Assembly (NCBI RefSeq): GCF_032062135.1
Contig: NC_092861.1
Coordinates: forward strand, 61,623,777-61,687,776
Reading direction: 5' to 3'
Source of the DNA: Pyxicephalus adspersus
Taxonomy: Eukaryota; Chordata; Amphibia; Anura; Pyxicephalidae
DNA: 64,000 bases
Under the pieces are notes generated by a model. It ran no database searches. It was not told the DNA's origin and saw only the letters and a list, made by a program, of their open reading frames with translations. Below are positions 46,952 to 60,463 of the stretch, in pieces. Both the position numbers and the translations under genes were made by a program. How positions within the stretch are numbered: the first letter of the stretch is position 1; the number at the start of each line of letters is the position of its first letter.

Positions 46952-48650
46952 TTTAAAATACAGCAAATAACTAAATATCCTTTGTACCTTTGGCTACAAC
47001 TTATGCTCTGTTCAGAATGTCTTCATTTGTAGCCATTTCATTGTGTTGTAGACTGCCAATTAAACATTCAAAATGCAAAGAATAGTCGGGATCTGCAGTT
47101 TTCTTACAGGTAGGTGACCTTTCCGCAGAAGCAGGTATGTTCAAGATTGGCCAGAATACTGACAAAAATGTCTGGTGTAGGTGCAGTTGAGCAATGTCTT
47201 AAATGAATACTGAACAACAATAAAGTTCATGTTTTTTGTAAGAATCTTGGAATTTCACTTTCTATTTTGACCAAAAAGCCTTTAATGATCGTTCAAAAGC
47301 TAACAAAAGCATAGCAAGCTGTAGGAAAAATTAAAAGAAAGAAACATGTTTTCCTTTAACCAAAACGTACAAGTAATTTTAAGTTTCTATGTGCAGTTGC
47401 AGAAACCAGTCATTTTATATTCACTATTTTTGTTCAGCTGGAACATTCATGACAGAAATGTGACATTTACTTTACACTTGATTTGATATCAGACCCAGAA
47501 GTTTAAATCATTTTTGTTGCACATTCCACACATAGGTTCTATTTCTGCTTCAGTTTCCTTTTCAGCTGCTTCCATTTATACCTCCCAACAAAGAGAATGC
47601 AGACTGTTGAGTTTCTAGCCAGTAAGCTATAGTGGCTGGCTTTAAGCAAACTTGGTAAAGATAAATTTTTAAAGTTTATTATTATAAGGGAAATATTCCA
47701 AGTAGTATTTTTTTTTAACCTGTAATATGTTCCATCATATTGTTTCAATTTTATGTTTGCTATCAGGATAAAACATGATAAATGGATGGCACTTGAACCT
47801 TGAAAATCACAAGGATGGAATGCTGGGATGGAGGTCAGTTTATGAATTATAGAGCTGAACAGTAGCACTAATCAAAAAACCTAGCGGCATTCTGAATTCT
47901 GTTGTATGCCGTCTAATGAATACATGAAACAAAAACATTGATCTCTCAAATAATCTTTATTTATTTGATACGCATTTTACACATTATTTTCAATCTTTTT
48001 TTTTATTTTGCAGCTTTAAATTACATAAAGTTTAAATTAGTGTAAATTAGCCATGTACAAGTGTAAATTAGTGTAAATTAGCCATTTACAGGTACTTAAC
48101 CATAAACCATAACCATAAAGACATCATACAGTGGACACAATAAGCAGTTATTTTCATGCCTGTCTCTTATACAGATTTGGTACATCAGTGTTACCTTTAG
48201 GAAACCCACCTTGAGCACCTCACATGTTCCCAGAACCATTCGTTTATAATTTGAGATTGAAGAATTCTCACATTGCGATCTTGGAATATGTCTTTGTAAT
48301 AAAAGAAGAAAAAAATCAATTGTTAGAGAAATCAGGTAATTGAGTATATTCAGGTTACATAGTTAGTTAGTTTGGTTTAAAAAGGATACAAATCTATACA
48401 GTTAAACCACTATGGAAATAAATGTACTACTCAGCACATTCCAGATAGAACCATGAATGCACAGCTTATCCAGAGGAAGGCGAACAAAAATGGAAAAAAA
48501 AGTCCTTTCTGATTTCTTGAGGCAACAAGCAAGCTATAGGATTTACTAAAACTACTTCTTGAAGGAAAAGAAAAAGTGTGTAAGTTGGGACTTTTCAATG
48601 GTCATCACTATAACCTCACAGAATTTACTTTCACATAATTTTTCTTCCTG
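46952..48650. other. No gene recognised
   Basis: AT-rich. A small direct repeat, GTGTAAATTAGCCAT, occurs at about 48,040 and 48,073. A 109-codon minus frame at 47,539-47,868 has no recognisable motif. Confidence 0.5.
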
Positions 48651-48654
48651 AGGA

Positions 48655-48740
48655 AGTCTGACCTCGCTTTTTGGGCATATAACATTGCTAAACCTAAACA
48701 ACTGAAGCAACCCCAGAACATAACATTGCTCCCACGGGCT
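48655..48740 (-). pseudogene. Tc1-type transposase scrap
   Basis: On the minus strand one frame reads RGSNVMFWGCFSCLGLAML, which matches the GGSVMVWGCFS block of Tc1 transposases. Only about 85 bases are recognisable, with no terminal repeat. The short length limits confidence. Confidence 0.5.
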
Positions 48741-51043
48741 TGTTTTGTTTTTTTAGGCAGGCAGTGTATTTTTTAATTTATTTATGTTTAAATTTGATTT
48801 TAAACAATCTTAAAAAAAAAAAAAAAAACAACAACAGTATTTCAATAAATAACAGATAATAATTTGATTTTGAGGGCCATTAGATGTCACTCTTGTTCTG
48901 TTCTCTCTTAAGTTATTATTTCTTAATGTTGAAAACAATACCAAAATAAATTCCTCAGTACAACTTTTGCTTTCATATTTTTGAGATGCTCATGTGTCGA
49001 TCTGCTGAGATTCTAATATGTTTAAATTATGTATTTCCATTCTAGACTTTTACATCAGCTGGGAATTACCTACCAAACCACAGTAAACAGGAGCAGTAGG
49101 TGACATGCCGGATATCATTAAAGCTTGCACAACAATCAGCCTTTGTCAGTAATAGCAGCTACAAATGATTTTCTCTTTACTTTTAAGGCTCATTATTTTT
49201 CAAAGCTTTTCTGTAAGCTGAAACATGGGCTGTCAAGTGTGGTCTAGGTTTACTAAGTTTCTCCCTCTCTACTCCTTTTTATTCTTAAGTTTTTTTCTGC
49301 TATGTATACCAGATATATAATTGCACCATATATTTAAAGCGAAAGTGTAATCTGATAGTTTGCCTTCTTTGGTTCCTTCTTTTAGCTCATCAGAATACCA
49401 AAGATATTTTTAAGAAAAATAATTTCATTTTATACTCTAATATTTAACCAGTAACTGTTATATAAATAGCTTAAAACATCCAAGAATTGCCCTATGTAAA
49501 GCCCACATGTGATGCTGAGTCTTCTAAATTGAAATCCAATGAATCAAAAGGGGGTGGGCCAAGGACAGTAAATCTGGGGAAGGAATGACTACTTGATGCT
49601 TGTGGTCTATCGGACATGCAATAATATGGATTGTATGTGACTTGCTGCAGCTTCCAATAGATACGGTTAGAAGCTGACCTTTTGCAGTGAAATCAGAGCA
49701 AGCAATTTCAGTACAGGAGAGGTGCTGTACAACTGTGCATGACTTAAATTAGGATGGCATACAGCTTCAGTATAAGTCAAGGATATAGGATTAAGATCTA
49801 ACATGTACTGGATGTGTACAGAAGGCAGTAAAACACCACTTTTACATTAGTTTTCTTCAGTGGAATTATCGATTAATTGGCTCTTGGCTACCTTTTAAAT
49901 CCCTTGCAAGAATCAAAGGTATCCACATCCTTTGTGAGGGATTTAAGGAGATCTTATGACCATGATATGATGATACCACACACATATAACTTAAGTGCCT
50001 TACAGACACCCCATTTCTTTTGCTGTAAATGAGCTTTTGCAATTGTTTCCAGGGGGAGGCACCTGTTGCACTGCCTCATATAGGAAAGTAGTGGAATTGT
50101 CCTCACTGTTGTACACATACTAGATTTTCACATAAAACAAATATGACCATTAATTTTGGATGACAATCATCTTGTGTGTACATAGTTTAAGAAAACACAA
50201 AGCCTTTGATATCTGAGGTTTAAGTAAAGATGTTCCAATCATTTGTGTAATTTGTGCATTTCCTTGCCTTTGATTGGGTATTCTAAGTGAAAAGTTATTC
50301 ACTTCATTCCTTATAGTATACCTTATACTGTATTTCCTTTTTCCTATACTTCCTTAGTAAGTGAAACCAATCATCAACCAATTAATTATCACTGTATTTT
50401 TTTTTTTTACAGGGACAATTTTCTATTTTTTAACTACTTGTCTAACCACTAAATCAACCAAATGTGTTCCATGTCATAGATGTACATCACACATGAAATA
50501 GGAATGAATACTGTGCATTTATTTTTTTACTGAGCAAGCACTTTAATTCAATCATAGATCACAGCTCAAAAATATATATAATTTCCATGGAAACTAACTG
50601 CTGATTGCAATAATTATTTAAAAATGTACATACTAAAATTCAAGCTCTTTAAATCCAAATGAAGATTCTATATTATTATTCCCATTGTTATTTTCAATTA
50701 TCACAATATATCATTCCATATTTTAAATATTTCCTGCCAAGAACAGTAGTAAATAAATATGATCACTAAAACTAAACAAGACATAGTACCATTCTGCAAT
50801 GACAAGACCAGCTGAGCTTGTCTCCCTGCTGAGCAACTCTAAAAAAAAACAGGATGTATTCTACAGACTCTTCCTTTTTACTCCTTCTACAGCCAACATT
50901 AATAATGTCATTTCATAAGCCACTATTCCCCCCCCCCGATGCAATATACCCCATAGAAAACCCAGTTGTTCTTCATGGCTAAGCCCACTATCTAGTAATT
51001 CATGTCAGAGCACAGTGCAAATTGTGTTGAGCATTGTGCTTAA
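48741..51043. other. No gene recognised
   Basis: There is an A-run at about 48,813-48,829 and a C-run at about 50,931-50,938. No coding or repeat family was recognised. Confidence 0.5.
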
Positions 51044-51553
51044 AGCAGACATATCACCAATATTTTTTATTTACATAAAAGGTTAGACAACCCTTTTATG
51101 TAAATCAAAAATGTTATTTTTTTTCCTGCAACACCCTTCTGTGTTGATTGCCATGATTAACAATACAGAATGGAAGCATAGAACTTTCTGGGATACGCAA
51201 GTCACACATCCCAGGAGACTCCTGGCTGCTACTGATGTGCATGCCCGATATCGGGGCATTTTCCTACATTGAGGAGAAAGAAATGCAGAGAAATGTGAGA
51301 TCAGCACTCTTTTTTCCTGTTCACGGCAAGCTGCATCACCTGATCTCATGCCTGTGCAGTGCAAGATCAGGTGACGTAGCCAGAACAAGGAAGAAGATGG
51401 AGAAAGATGGTGGTGCCTAGCACTTTCTCTGAACTGGGATGAAGGAGGATTCCAGGATGGTGCAGGACCCAATCAAGGATAACTCCAGCAGGATCGAGGA
51501 ATCTGTGGAATTAAAGGTAAGTGTAATTTTCTTATTTTCAGTTTCCATTCGCT
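51044..51553. mobile_element. TTAA-type MITE, GCAGAACTAAAC family, full-length
   Basis: TTAA lies at both ends (51,040-51,043 and 51,554-51,557). The left end is AGCAGACATATCACC and the right end AGCGAATGGAAACTG (reverse complement). A subterminal hairpin with AAAGGTTAGACAACCCTTTT is shared with the copy at 6,406. The body shares blocks with the copy ending at 14,582. The open frame of 129 codons here is a chance frame. Confidence 0.65.
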
Positions 51554-51639
51554 TTAATGGGATGATGTAAATACTGTTTGCTTAAAAAGGAAGGGCCTGG
51601 CCTGTTCCTTTAAATATATTGATACTTATAATAAACACC

Positions 51640-51715
51640 ACAAAACACTAACGTGTTGCATAATATGTTGATGCTATATAAATACTGTTTAATAATATTC
51701 GTAATAATAAATATT
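51640..51715 (+). repeat. L2-type 3' tail fragment
   Basis: The sequence GTTGCATAATATGTTGATGC plus TATATAAATACTGTTTAA and an AT-rich run matches the 3' tail of the LINE at 27,045. Nothing upstream is recognisable as LINE body. Confidence 0.65.
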
Positions 51716-54700
51716 GCATAGGACCTCCATTTGGCATTGGTTAAATAGGATTACATCTTTTATGTCATATCAAGAGAAGTTCCATACAGGATGTGCCGGA
51801 TAAACACTTAGACCTGACCTATGTAGCATTGTCTACATAGAAACAAGAAACAAGACTGAATTTTTCATATTCTACATCATGAGTTAATCAATGCATCTAA
51901 ACCAATTTTGGTGACTGATTAGCTGGCTGCTGACTTTTACAATGTTTCTGATATCCTAGTCAACATGACATACTCCACTTTGTTGCCATGTGTGCATGTT
52001 TTTACTATTTGAAAGGTCTCCCGTGAACACTTAGATGTGTTTCCCTCACATGTCTCTCCCATCCTTTACAGAAGCCAAACAGCTGGAGGGGGTGTTTGAT
52101 CAAATACCAAAAAAGCATAGATCTCTATGGGGTAGCTGTCTGAAGTAGGCTAGAAAAGAGCAGGTCTTTGACAGACTGCAGAAAAAAATGACTTTCCTGA
52201 TCAACAGGAATCTGTTGCTGTCACTAGATTTCCTAGACCTCCAACAGAATCTGCATTTTGCCTGGCAAATGCAATTTGCCAAACAGAAAATTAAGATGAG
52301 TAAAAGGCCAGAGAAGGACCCATATCTCACATGAACACAAAGCACAGCAGCAGTGACACTTCTATTTTCATGAAGTATATAATACTGTACATAAAGTCAA
52401 GTATTTAGTAGGGGAATGACAAGAAAAAGACATAGTAAATAAACTGAATTATGTTTACCAAGTGTGTAGTTAAAGACAACGTTGAGGTACAAAAAAGCCT
52501 TGAGGTTTCAATGGAGTAAAGTTCTTAATTCCGATCAAACAGTAAAAATAGTATAAAGACTAAGACAAAATGGTCCTAGATGAGCATAGTTTGCAGCCCA
52601 ATACTCTTTGGTGATATAAGAGAGTACTGTAAAGAAAAATAATTTTGTAGCTTCACATAAACTACATTACAATTATATTTGTCCCACTTTATATCTGATG
52701 TTATTAAAGTAATAACTACACAAAATAAGTGTGGAACTTCATGTAAAGTTTATGTCATTAAAAAACCTTAACCATTTTTGTTGTACACTGCATATGTAAT
52801 GCTATTGTAGTGTTTATACCAGACTCAATCCTGATGCTATGGACTCATTCTTAAAACAGTTCAGTATATAGTAATTTATTTGACATAAAAAGACCATTTA
52901 AAAAATGGTTTCATATATGTTGTTAATGTAGTAATAAAAACATTATGCACAATAATATCAAAAAAAGGTCTCAGACATCTTAATCCAATCTTCTTACAGG
53001 AGACCCATTGAAAATCCTTGGAAGAAACCACTCTTAGGGATTCCTGAATATGTGGTATTGTAGCTACAACCTTTCAATCCAAAAAGAGAGGGGTTTAAAA
53101 GTCCAAAAAAGAGAGGGCAGTGTCTATTTTATTTAAGGAATGTATTTAAAAAGTATTGCCTTTTTATATCAGACAATTCTCAATAAGCCCGGAAAGTAGA
53201 TATCTACTCAGATGCTGCAGGACCACTTATTCACTTGTGCAAGACCCTGTTTTAAGGATATACTTCGTGCTTGTGGATGATTTGGTATTTGCCAGAGGAG
53301 AGTTGATTAAAATTGTTAGTTACCTTTTTGACCATGCCTAATGACACCAGTGGTATTCCTAGCACACTTGCTAACTAAATCTTACATTGCTTTCTTTGAA
53401 TTAGTTCAGTAATTTCCTTAAGCATCAATGGACTGATTATCTGGATTATAATTACCTAGAACCTTGGAACTACCCAGTTCGTGGTGACCGACCACTAAGG
53501 TCGTGCTCTGAGATCACCTACTGGCATATCAAGTCATTTAATAGTCATACAATGTCAGCAGGCATAGAATAGCCAAACAACATTATATTGAAATAGTCCC
53601 AAATCACCTACTCCTATAAGCACACAAAACATGCCACAATACTAGCAAGATTGTCAAGAAAAAAGTGTTTTTTTAATACATTTACAAATCCACCTACATT
53701 CAAAAAATGCTTATGTACACAAAATAAATGCTATATAGTATGTGGGTCAGTGGGCTCACTTTTGGTAAAAAAAAAATAACTAGACCATATGGCCATATGT
53801 CAGATTCTCTGCTTTTTAAATATTAGCAACAATAGAGTCATAGAATTGTTTAAATAAATACCAGATCTTAGTCCAACTAATAATTGTTAACGTGACTTAA
53901 AAAATCTGTTTACCAGTGGTCCCATTCTAACCTGGTCCCATTCTAATATGATCCGTAAAAAAACTGCATTTGCAAGATTCTTAGGGACTCTCCAAAAAAC
54001 CTAGCAATTTGTAGTCCTACTAAATATGCAATTACAAAGGTCTGTTTTTTTCAAAATGAATTTCTTGTGTCAATGATGGAAACTTTAAATACTTTCTTTT
54101 AATTTGTTCATAATATAGGGATAATGCCGCTACATGAGACTACAAATCCATAACACCCAACATTTATACTGAAAACTCTTTGCCCTAATCTGTGCATGAA
54201 GAACTAATAGTTAAGGGAAAACATTATATCCACTTGACAACTGGGGTGAAACATTTCATCTATGAAATAAAAAAAAGGAAAACACAAACTAAAACAACAA
54301 TGGCAGAAATCATTAAAGCAATCATAAAGTCATTTGCTCATATTTATAACTGAAAATAATATCTCTGCATGTTCACTGTCTGCAGAAAATAGTCCCAGCC
54401 ATTAAATTACAGTATAACTGTAGTTTCACTTAGCAGCTTTCTTAAATCTGCCACAGGGCTCAAAGAAAGTCCAACGATGCACAAATCAATTAAAATTTAG
54501 AAACAAATGACTAACCCTTCAGCAGATTGTGCTGTACTCTAATTTTGCAGGTATTGCCTTTGTGAGATCTCTGAACGTGCTAAATTTTAATTGTAGGCTA
54601 AGGCAATTTTACTTTTCTAAATTGCAACTTTTTTCACATATTTTAGGAATGAATATATTTCTTGAAGCTGTTGTTAAATGCAGGTTTATTATACTTCAAT

Positions 54701-57544
54701 GATCAGTACTTTTTTTTAAATAGAGTTGTCTGTCCTTGTTTAACCAACCAAAGAACTTTTAAACATTAACTATAAAAAAGAAATAGTGCACATTTTATGT
54801 TGAATTTTATGATTCAGGATTGGTTTTAGTTTGAAATAAGAGATTAACTGAGACATCATCTGTTGACCATGACTTCTATGTCAACTAATAACGCCTATTA
54901 ATCTAGTATAATTATATAAGTATAATCATAAGTAAAACTTCCTCATGTAAAATGAATATTTAGCTATCCTGTAGGTGTTTTATATGAAAGTGATTATATT
55001 GATCTAAATGCTAGATATAAAAATGTATTGCGAAGTAGAAAAAAACTAGGAAGGAGAAAAATGACAAAGAGTTTGAGGTATATTTGTAAATCTTTTGTTG
55101 ACTTATTCACCTGTTTTTAATTCATTTGTGCCCCTCTCCTGATCCATTTGCTTTTCAACAAAAACACAACTTTAGGCCAATTTCAAGCAAAGTCCACCCA
55201 ATCAAAAAACTGTAGACAAAGTTCATCAAGATGCCCCCTTGAGAAAATGTTATAACCCATAAATTTTAAAGGACAAGTGGACCTGTGTTTACCAGAGGGC
55301 CAGTTTGCATGTCTTGTGTGCAAGACTGATATTTACTTGAAATATCACCCTCTCACCACCATACAGTATTTTTCTTACCCAACCTCAAGTGCTCTTCTGT
55401 AGAGTTTCACCAATCTAGTGATCACTATGTGGCACTATTCTGCAGCATTTAGGTTTTGTTTATGACTAGATGAAGTAAATGGAGAAAATTATCTGTGATA
55501 TCATTAGACCTGGCTGAAGACACATGCAAAATTATTTTAAATGTGACCAATGCACAAATGCAATGCTATGTGATAAGCTAGTGATGTCAATATGATTTTC
55601 AATTTTAGCAAATTTACAGTGACCTGTAAGTGATCCCTCCTGTTAACACGAGAATGATGTGATATCAATGCAATGCACAGGCACGTACCAGAAATACATT
55701 GTTGTCTAAAGTGTGTTGATATGGGCTGCTCAGTGTTACAGACGCCATGTTTCTGTCTGGATTGCTGTTCCCCAATGTCATTTAGTAATCTGCCCTGGCA
55801 AATCACTAAACAACAGACAGCTAACAACCACTATTGTATTCTATTGGGAAGGACTCCTGATCATACTCCCCCTCCCCTCCCCATATAACAGAATAGTTCT
55901 GTCTGGACAGTGTTTATTTATTTTTCTGTTGCTGAAAGTGATCACCAATGATCATTTACAGTGATAATTATTGCTCTATGCCAGCAACTCCCAACGTTGA
56001 ACCCAAAGCACCAGCATGACAGCTAGGCAACTAGAATTTCCAAAAGTATATGTCAGCAACGTAAGCCTACATGTTTTTTCCGCTGCAATTTCTAAACATC
56101 TTTTAAAAACCCAGTTTTATATAGATTTTTAAAACCTTTAATCTTTAGCACCTGGTGTGGAACTGGTGTTAAAGAACAGCAGCACTATAACTGTTACATA
56201 AAAAAATATTTTTATGCATTTAGTTATTATGAAAAAATGTATCTGATGCTATCACCACATATGTAGGTATACAGAACTCTAAAATACACTCACTTATCTC
56301 CATTAAATGACTGTTGTACCACTTTTCATACTGATCCTATTTCCCGTTCAATGTGAATGAAGTCCCTCGGTGTTGCTCTGGAAAACTGATGTGGAGCAAG
56401 TGGACAAGAACCATTTTGCCGTAATGCTGTATTTGTACCCAATAACCACTGCCACCTTTATATGTTTCAGACAGTAATCCTCTAACGTCAGAATACCATT
56501 AGCTGGCAGTTCTGTAAGCAATGTATATAAGATAATATGTCTTGACACTAAATATTACATTTTTTTCCAGGGATCCTTGTAGTCTTGTATATTGGCACCA
56601 ATAATTCATTTAACCAGGTTCTCAGAGAACTAGACAAATGTGTTCTGGAATCTAAGTCCTAAATTTGAAGAGCTAGCATTGAAACCCTGACATTTATAGA
56701 GGTATAAATTAGATAAACTTTCATTTAGTATCATGTAGACAGTAGAAAATTGAGGCTAAACTTTTCCTTGGTCCTTAGTTAAAAGGTTACTATAGCTTGC
56801 CAAGGCATGGCATTTGATTTGTCTGTACTATTTTTCATTTTGAGAAACCTTTATTATGTTTAAGCATGTACTAGAAATGTCAAACAAGAATGCTTAGAAC
56901 ACAGCTTTATACAATACAAATGTGTGCCAGCAGCACAACCTGGTAACTGGCAGATGAATGTAAAAGATAGCAACAGCATCATGAAATAAAGTCTAATGCA
57001 AATACCAATGTGTAATTCAAATTTGAAGCAAACTCTAAAAACTGTATTTCAATTTGTCCCTTTACTCCTAAAACATGGTTCTACCTGCACCCAGATTGCA
57101 GGCATATATCATCTGTATAGGTAGCATTATATGCTGTGTATTGCATTACACATTGAATGTATTGCCCAACCTCTTGCATTATGCTTGATCGAGTGTTTGA
57201 ATTATTCCCTAGGGGGAAGATTCATATTTTTCTTGTTCATGTATTAAAACTACAAAGATACAGTAAGCTATGGAGAAATAAAAGGTCAATAGACATTTGT
57301 GTAAAATTCCATGATTGTTCAGAACCCTATGTAAGCATACCAGGGAAAGATCAATAATTACTTTTTACAAAGTTTTTTTTATTTCACTGCCCTATTCTAT
57401 TCTACTGCATGCAGTGTCTTGATTAAACAAAATACAAAAATGTCTTCTATGCAGCCAACAGTTTTAAGATGTTCCTTCATTGCAAAATGCACTCTGTACA
57501 GAGTTCAATAGTTCAAGCTCAAAATGATACACTGTGTGAACCTC
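51716..57544. other. Long AT-rich stretch, no gene recognised
   Basis: No exon, RNA gene or repeat family was recognised. The open frames present (for example 55,537-55,827 minus and 55,673-55,964 plus) overlap each other in antisense and show no motif. Confidence 0.5.
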
Positions 57545-57547
57545 TAA

Positions 57548-58233
57548 AGCTACGTACACACTTCCAATTATTATCGTTTGTAAACGAACGACGAACGATC
57601 CTGCACGATATCTGCGAACGATCGTATAGCACCGATCCTGTACATACAGATAACGACACGATCGTTCAAAGATNNNNNNNNNNNNNNNNNNNNNNNNNNN
57701 NNNNNNNNNNNNNNNNNNNNNNNNNNNNNNNNNNNNNNNNNNNNNNNNNNNNNNNNNNNNNNNNNNNNNNNNNNNNNNNNNNNNNNNNNNNNNNNNNNNN
57801 NNNNNNNNNNNNNNNNNNNNNNNNNNNNNNNNNNNNNNNNNNNNNNNNNNNNNNNNNNNNNNNNNNNNNNNNNNNNNNNNNNNNNNNNNNNNNNNNNNNN
57901 NNNNNNNNNNNNNNNNNNNNNNNNNNNNNNNNNNNNNNNNNNNNNNNNNNNNNNNNNNNNNNNNNNNNNNNNNNNNNNNNNNNNNNNNNNNNNNNNNNNN
58001 NNNNNNNNNNNNNNNNNNNNNNNNNNNNNNNNNNNNNNNNNNNNNNNNNNNNNNNNNNNNNNNNNNNNNNNNNNNNNNNNNNNNNNNNNNNNNNNNNNNN
58101 NNNNNNNNNNNNNNNNNNNNNNNNNNNNNNNNNNNNNNNNNNNNNNNNNNNNNNNNNNNNNNNNNNNNNNNNNNNNNNNTCGTTCGTTCGTCGTTCATTT
58201 CCAACGATAAAAATTGGACGTGTGTACGCAGCT
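57548..58233. mobile_element. Harbinger-like MITE containing a large assembly gap
   Basis: The ends AGCTACGTACACACTTCC (left) and AGCTGCGTACACACGTCC (right, reverse complement) are flanked by TAA on both sides (57,545-57,547 and 58,234-58,236). TAA is the complement of the TTA seen at the sister copies, so this copy lies in the opposite orientation. N bases fill 57,674-58,179. Long frames drawn across the gap are artefacts. Confidence 0.75.
57674..58179. other. Assembly gap (506 N)
   Basis: Undetermined bases inside the MITE. The true length may differ. Confidence 0.98.
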
Positions 58234-58239
58234 TAATTG

Positions 58240-60040
58240 AATTGCTCCATCCAAGGTTTAGGCCAAAACGCAAGCAGCTACTGCAGCATTCCCCATTTAA
58301 TTCACAATTCAATGTAACCAGTGGCAAAATGTGAACTGAAATATTAATGAAGAATTGACATTACCACCACCTCATTGCTGCCTCAATTATGTTCTAGAAT
58401 TAAGTATAGTGGGGATGATTTGAGCCTCTATCAGTCTTTACATCTACAGGGTAGATTCCCCCTCACTTTCTGTAATAGTTGTTATCACAGGGACTGGAAA
58501 TTTGTTTGTCATATACAAAGCTTATATGGGTAATGTTTGGGCAGATTGAGGGTTGGGTTGAGGATTGGGTTGAGGAATTTTATTTTCCAAACCTTGGCAT
58601 TTATAATAGCATTGGCATTAAATGGCTATTAAACATCAATTTACTACAAAAAGGGAATGGTAAAAATGTTTCAAAGACAATACAGACAGCATATTAAAAA
58701 AGTAGAATCCAAAGTACTATTCTTCCATCATCCTCTATTTGCATGAGTCTTTGTGTAACGAAATGCCATGATAAATGCTTCGGTGTGGCCCATTGGAAAA
58801 CAAGTAGTGGCAAGCGATTTTTAGCTTCTTTGACCCTGACACAATGATAAATTGTTCATCGTCTTCATTAAAATCACTTATTTGGTTACTGAGATACCAC
58901 ATATATAACATTTGTAAAGTCAACCAGACAGTTGTCAAGAGGCAGAAATCCAGTCTAATGTAATCAGTCTTCATTCAGCGGCATCTTTTTGTGCAGCTGT
59001 GAGCATTCATTTAAATGATGATTCATCTGTAATGATATTATTTGTGAAAGAAATTGTTTGCCAAAAACTGTTCATGCTGTCATCTAACACATGCTACTTC
59101 TTACTAGTGAAGTGTGTATTCCTAATTATAGAGGATACTGTGCAGAATGTCAGAACCTGGTGGGAAACATGACATTCCACAGTCTGTTTAAGGAGTGGAT
59201 AAGAGATGACCTTTGGATGTGACAGTAACTTCAGTTTGGATGTCAGGCTATTACCAGAAAGCTAAATGGAAACCTAATATCTTTATGATCCCCACTCTAT
59301 AAATATTGGCACTGGGGCTCAGGAGATAGTTTGGATTCCAATGCACTGTGTCATAAGTCAGTCAGTGCATGGTGTGCTGACAGATGTATTATTGTCATTT
59401 TAGAAGTATTGTGCATAGATTTGATTTTCTGCTCAACTTGAACAACACAGCTTGCTTCCACTACATATTCCATTAGCAACCTCTTTGTTGTAGCAAAATG
59501 TACGTCATTCTGGCTGGAAATGTTTATTCATACTCGTTATGTATTGTTTGTGTGAGATGAGATTCCAGGTATTCAGGTAATGCAGAGAAAGCAGTAATGG
59601 AAACATGCTGGCACCAACAATATTACTATACTATATATTCAAATGAGATTCTAGATGTGCCGTCACCATAGTAGAAAGCTGAATTTAAGGCAATGTACAA
59701 ATATTACGGATCGATAATTAACGGAAATTTAAATTACGGATATGGATAATTAACATATATGTCTATGGTTTGCCTGCCCAATGATTTGTAGATCAGTTCA
59801 GCCAGTTTTGTAATACTGACACAGCTATATTCTGAGTTTTCAATGCAGTTCCACACCTTAGTCCAGCAACCTGATGAAAATTTATCTCTAGCCTGCTACA
59901 GTACATGTGCAATTCAGTTAAATACAGTCACATGAGCTCCTAGCGGTGACATACTTGCCCAGTCTTCAAGCTGCTCAGCAGAATGGTGATTTTAGGACAA
60001 AATGTGGCATTTACATTAGGTAATTGTAAAACTTTACAGT
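58240..60040. other. No gene recognised; short direct repeat
   Basis: At 59,703-59,756 two imperfect copies of ATTACGGATCGATAATTAAC occur about 33 bp apart. Otherwise the sequence is AT-rich with no recognised element. Confidence 0.5.
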
Positions 60041-60463
60041 AAGGCCTGTAGGTTTGTTCTTAAGTTGGATCCGTATGTAAGTCGGAATGGGTACATTATT
60101 TTAATAACTGCAATTAGGACAGATGTTTGTCTCAACATATTATTTGGCAGTGTGGTGTCAGTTACTGTATAAAATCCTCACTGTAAATTAATCACAAACA
60201 AAGCAAAAAAATGTTTATGGAGCCTAGACATTCATTAACTTCCAGAGCAAGCTGTGGTTTGATATGGAAAAAGAAACAACTGCAGAGTTTGTCTTGGTCA
60301 TTAAAGAGTTACAAGATGTTGCAGAACAGCAAAAGACCTCTGCAAGTCATACAAACTGCCCCCTCCCCCTACAAAGCCTCTGTCCTGCACATGAGCTGAG
60401 CAGGGAACCCCCGTTTGTATCTAGGAGTAGTCCATATGTCCCTAACTCGGGGACTACCTGTAT
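60041..60463. mobile_element. Frog-type repeat ending in GGGGACTACCTGTA
   Basis: The left part reads CTGTAGGTTTGTTCTTAAGT then GTATGTAAGTCGGAA, and the right end is CTAACTCGGGGACTACCTGTA (last 20 bases). From memory, a repeat with ends ACAGGTAGTCCCCGGGTTAC and this interior is common in frog genomes. The left terminal repeat is missing here. I cannot place it in a superfamily. The 62- and 73-codon frames inside are not genes. Confidence 0.55.

Noticed and set aside
51083..51472. 129-codon minus-strand frame
   Set aside because: It lies entirely inside the TTAA MITE bounded at 51,044-51,553.
57464..58327. Long frames of 255-287 codons on both strands
   Set aside because: Most of their length is N bases; the known parts are MITE sequence.
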